A stretch of 14,709 nucleotides of DNA, taken from contig DBRA01000035.1 of assembly GCA_002305445.1 (NCBI GenBank), positions 1 to 14,709 of the forward strand, read 5' to 3'. Origin of the DNA: Clostridiales bacterium UBA1380 (lineage in GTDB: Bacteria; Bacillota; Clostridia; Oscillospirales; CAG-272). The notes beneath the pieces are model-generated. The model saw only the letters and a program-made list of their open reading frames with translations, was not told the DNA's origin and made no database searches. The position numbers were made by a program, and so were the translations under genes. Positions 12,907 through 14,709 of this stretch are shown piece by piece. How positions within the stretch are numbered: the first letter of the stretch is position 1; each line of letters opens with the position of its first letter.

Positions 12907-13404
12907 ATGGGTGCGGGCGATTTGATGACGTCAATCAAAAACATGAAAGGCAAGGGCATACTCGCGGCGTGCCTTGTGCTCGGAGTAGCTTTGGCGCTTG
13001 TAGGCCTGTTCTGGCCAACGGACGCCGGCGGCAGAAAAAACGACTCTGACGGCGAGATTACGGCATATACGCAGCTGCTCGAGGAGCGCATACGCGCGCT
13101 GTGCGTCGCCGTCGACGGCGTCGACAGCGCCACGGTCCTGCTCACGCTCGAGGGCGGCAGCGAATACGTATATGCAAAGGACGGCTCGTCAACGGGCACG
13201 TCGGTCAGCGAGACATACCTTGTCATCAACGGTGAAAACGGCGAAAAGACAGTCAAGGTGACCGAGATAACGCCGAAGGTTCGCGGCGTTGCGATCGTAT
13301 GCACGCGAGGGGACGATCCCGGGATAAAAATGAAGCTGACGTCGCTCATATCCGCGGCGCTCGGCATACCGAGCTCGCGCATTGAAATTGCTTCGGGAAG
13401 TTGA
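12907..13404 (+). CDS. spoIIIAG: Stage III sporulation protein AG (compact form)
   Basis: A 165-residue single-pass membrane protein, noticeably shorter than Bacillus SpoIIIAG (229 residues). A transmembrane segment lies at about 17-36. The ring-building domain follows: LLEERIRALCVAVDGVDSATV (helix and first strand), a strand-rich insertion (EGGSEYVYAKDG to KTVKVTEI), and PKVRGVAIVCTRGDD then LISAALGIPSSRIEIA. This is the order in known SpoIIIAG, which assembles a large ring in the space between mother cell and forespore. The insertion that forms the beta-barrel part is short here. AGGAGG at 12893-12898 gives an excellent ribosome binding site eight bases before the ATG. Confidence 0.94.
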   Translation: MGAGDLMTSIKNMKGKGILAACLVLGVALALVGLFWPTDAGGRKNDSDGEITAYTQLLEERIRALCVAVDGVDSATVLLTLEGGSEYVYAKDGSSTGTSVSETYLVINGENGEKTVKVTEITPKVRGVAIVCTRGDDPGIKMKLTSLISAALGIPSSRIEIASGS

Positions 13405-13464
13405 GTTCTATATCGCATGTGCGTCACATATAAATACATCGACAAATTATATCGGAGGTCTCAT

Positions 13465-14037
13465 ATGAAAAAAATAGATCTCAGCAGGATAAAGGAAGCC
13501 TTGAAACGGTTTGTTGCGAAGGTGAGCGGCCGAAACCTCGTAATAATCGGCTGCGTTCTGCTGGTCGGAGCGGCCGTGCTTGTCAACTGGCTCATGCTGC
13601 GCGGCATGAACGACTCTAACGGCGCGTCGCTCGATTTAGACGGGCTTGACAAGTCATCGCTTGAAAACGTGGCCGCGTCGGGCGAGAGCGATTACTTCGC
13701 GGCGAGCGTGCTGTCGCGCCAGAAGGCGCGCGACGAGGCGATGGAGGTGCTGTCGGCGGTGGCGGAAAGCCCGTCCGCGCTGCAGGAGGCGAAGGACAGG
13801 GCGCTTTCCGACATGCAGCAGATCGCGCTCGATATGGAGAGGGAAGCCAACATAGAGACGCTAGTCATGTCGAAGGGATTCGATCAGTGCATCGCGGTCG
13901 TCAACGGAACGACGGCGAGCGTTATCGTCAAATCGAACGGCCTGCTGCCGAACGAAATCTCGCAAATTTATGAAATCGTATACGAGCAGGCCGGCATTGA
14001 GCCGTCGAATGTACACATTATAGAAAAAGGAGCATGA
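13465..14037 (+). CDS. spoIIIAH: Stage III sporulation protein AH
   Basis: A 190-residue single-pass protein with a basic cytoplasmic N-terminus, a transmembrane segment at about 24-45 (NLVIIGCVLLVGAAVLVNW) and an extracytoplasmic domain. The domain shows the family pattern: SDYFAASVLSRQKARDEAMEVL, a charged helix, MEREANIETLVMSKGFDQCIAVV, then SVIVKSNGLLPNEISQIYEIV. In Bacillus this domain binds forespore SpoIIQ to form the intercellular channel ring. The start is ATG 13465, with GGAGG six bases upstream; an in-frame start at 13417 lacks a site and gives an implausible N-terminus. A 60-base gap separates it from spoIIIAG. A terminator follows, so this closes the operon. Confidence 0.95.
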   Translation: MKKIDLSRIKEALKRFVAKVSGRNLVIIGCVLLVGAAVLVNWLMLRGMNDSNGASLDLDGLDKSSLENVAASGESDYFAASVLSRQKARDEAMEVLSAVAESPSALQEAKDRALSDMQQIALDMEREANIETLVMSKGFDQCIAVVNGTTASVIVKSNGLLPNEISQIYEIVYEQAGIEPSNVHIIEKGA

Positions 14038-14058
14038 CCATTGCCCGACGCATTGCTG

Positions 14059-14096
14059 AAAATCCGGCGCCGAGTCCGCGCCGGATTTTTCTTTTA
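14059..14096 (+). terminator. Intrinsic terminator of the spoIIIA operon
   Basis: A perfect 12-base-pair stem (AAAATCCGGCGC, 14059-14070, with 14078-14089) encloses a seven-base loop and is followed by a T-rich tract interrupted by one C. It lies 21 bases after the spoIIIAH stop. Confidence 0.92.
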
Positions 14097-14123
14097 TATA
14101 AAAACTCGAGCGCCGAGCCGCGG

Positions 14124-14152
14124 TTGACAAATATAAAATTATGTAGTAAAAT
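14124..14152 (+). promoter_or_regulatory. Sigma-A promoter for the 104-residue gene
   Basis: A perfect TTGACA box (14124-14129) and TAAAAT (14147-14152) are separated by 17 bases in a sharply AT-rich stretch just after the spoIIIA terminator. This is the closest match to a vegetative promoter in the window. Transcription would start near 14159, about 40 bases before the ATG. Confidence 0.8.
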
Positions 14153-14199
14153 TATCTTTATGAATATAAACAAAATTATCGGAAAGGTGTATATAATTA

Positions 14200-14514
14200 A
14201 TGGCTGACGTTAACGGCGCGCATTTAATCGAAGACGGCAAGTTTTTAATCTACAAGGGACGTCCGCTCGTTCGTGAAAACAATACCATATGCTACGGCGA
14301 CATGGAGGATAAATATTACCTTCTTCTCACGATAATGTCGACAAAGATGGTAGGGCAGAACGAAATGCCCGACAAGGTGCTCATTCAAATAATCAATACG
14401 GACAAATCTCTGCCGGCTCATGCGCGTATTGAAAAGCAGGACTTAAAAAACGGACTGTACGAAGCGTTCGATTTAGGCGTCGTCTGGCTTGAACGCATGC
14501 TCATGCAAAAATAA
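14200..14514 (+). CDS. Conserved hypothetical protein, 104 residues
   Basis: A small soluble protein without signal peptide, membrane segment or familiar catalytic motif. It begins MADVNGAHLIEDGKFLIYKG and includes RPLVRENNTICYGDMEDKYY, then LPDK-like MPDKVLIQIINTD, and ends with a hydrophobic and acidic helix (LYEAFDLGVVWLERML, 86-101). I have an impression of near-identical hypothetical proteins in other Clostridia, especially the N-terminal 20 residues, but I know no function. The alternation of short strands (FLIYKGRPLV, KVLIQIINT) and a C-terminal helix suggests a compact mixed fold. GGAAAGGTG about 12 bases before the ATG is a fair ribosome binding site. It has its own strong promoter. 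A lipoprotein gene starts 21 bases after its stop. Confidence 0.8.
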   Translation: MADVNGAHLIEDGKFLIYKGRPLVRENNTICYGDMEDKYYLLLTIMSTKMVGQNEMPDKVLIQIINTDKSLPAHARIEKQDLKNGLYEAFDLGVVWLERMLMQK

Positions 14515-14535
14515 AACATCACGCGAGTGTAATTT

Positions 14536-14709
14536 ATGCAGTTTATAAAACGCACAGCCGCAGCCGCGCTCGTCATATTGATGATTTTCAGCCTTATCGC
14601 CTGCGATAACAGCAGCGCGGCCGCAGGTACCGAAACTTCGGAAGAGATAACAAGCGAACCCGAAACGGAATCCGAAAGCGAAACAACCGCGGAAACGGAG
14701 ACGGAAACG
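14536..14709 (+). CDS. Lipoprotein, N-terminal part (partial)
   Basis: The reading frame starts at ATG 14536 and stays open to the window edge, giving 58 residues. The N-terminus is a lipoprotein signal peptide: basic KR at 5-6, a hydrophobic core to 18, and the lipobox LIAC with the lipidated Cys at 23. After cleavage, a low-complexity Thr/Glu/Ser linker follows (about 31-58, many TE and SE steps), a common spacer between the membrane anchor and a folded extracytoplasmic domain. That domain lies outside the window, so the function is unknown; solute-binding proteins and cell-surface enzymes both have this start. The ribosome binding site is weak (GAGTG). It may share the transcript of the 104-residue gene. 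Confidence 0.75.
   Translation, partial: MQFIKRTAAAALVILMIFSLIACDNSSAAAGTETSEEITSEPETESESETTAETETET

Noticed and set aside
11960..13445. Minus-strand frames of 324 and 346 codons opposite spoIIIAE to spoIIIAG
   Set aside because: They span several well-supported spoIIIA genes in antisense, have Ser/Thr-rich shadow composition, and lack plausible start regions.
14038..14199. Riboswitch or small RNA between spoIIIAH and the 104-residue gene
   Set aside because: The stretch is fully accounted for by a terminator hairpin, a sigma-A promoter and a short AT-rich leader. No further stable structure was seen.

Overview
The window looks like chromosome from a GC-rich, endospore-forming member of the Clostridia. 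The main reason is a complete eight-gene spoIIIA operon (AA to AH), which only endospore-forming Firmicutes carry. A trmK–nif3 pair, a SecA with a C-terminal zinc tail, strong GGAGG ribosome binding sites and simple hairpin plus U-tract terminators agree with this. GC content is visibly high inside genes, and AT-rich stretches are confined to promoter regions. I cannot name a species.

Layout. (1) 1-1621, plus strand: the tail of a polar amino acid type ABC ATPase, then trmK and a NIF3-family gene, joined by 4-base ATGA overlaps. (2) 1659-8479, minus strand: a tight six-gene run, read in transcription order as secA, a 223-residue membrane protein with a basic tail, a 436-residue multi-pass membrane protein, a sugar phosphate isomerase/epimerase-like TIM barrel, a HIT protein and an amidohydrolase. 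No gap exceeds 40 bases, and the run ends in a bidirectional terminator shared with the first block. (3) 8480-9190, plus strand: a sigma-A type promoter, a trmL-like SPOUT methyltransferase and a strong terminator. (4) 9199-14096, plus strand: a possible sigma-E type promoter, spoIIIAA-AB-AC-AD-AE-AF-AG-AH and a strong terminator. (5) 14124-14709, plus strand: a consensus-like sigma-A promoter, a 104-residue protein that I know only as a conserved clostridial hypothetical, and the start of a lipoprotein cut by the window edge.

How the genes work together. The spoIIIA products build the mother-cell side of the channel to the engulfed forespore: AA is the ATPase, AB to AE are membrane components, and AF, AG and AH are ring or domain proteins facing the intermembrane space. 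SecA drives post-translational export. The two membrane proteins behind it are unrecognised; they resemble each other at the N-terminus, and the larger one carries an internal repeat around an LPDF motif. TrmK and TrmL modify tRNA. The isomerase-like and amidohydrolase genes suggest an unidentified small-molecule pathway.

No tRNA, rRNA, CRISPR array, insertion sequence or prophage gene was seen. No gene-free stretch exceeds 300 bases; the longest are about 170 bases (8480-8648) and 160 bases (14038-14199). The least explained parts are the secA-linked membrane gene pair and the 104-residue orphan.
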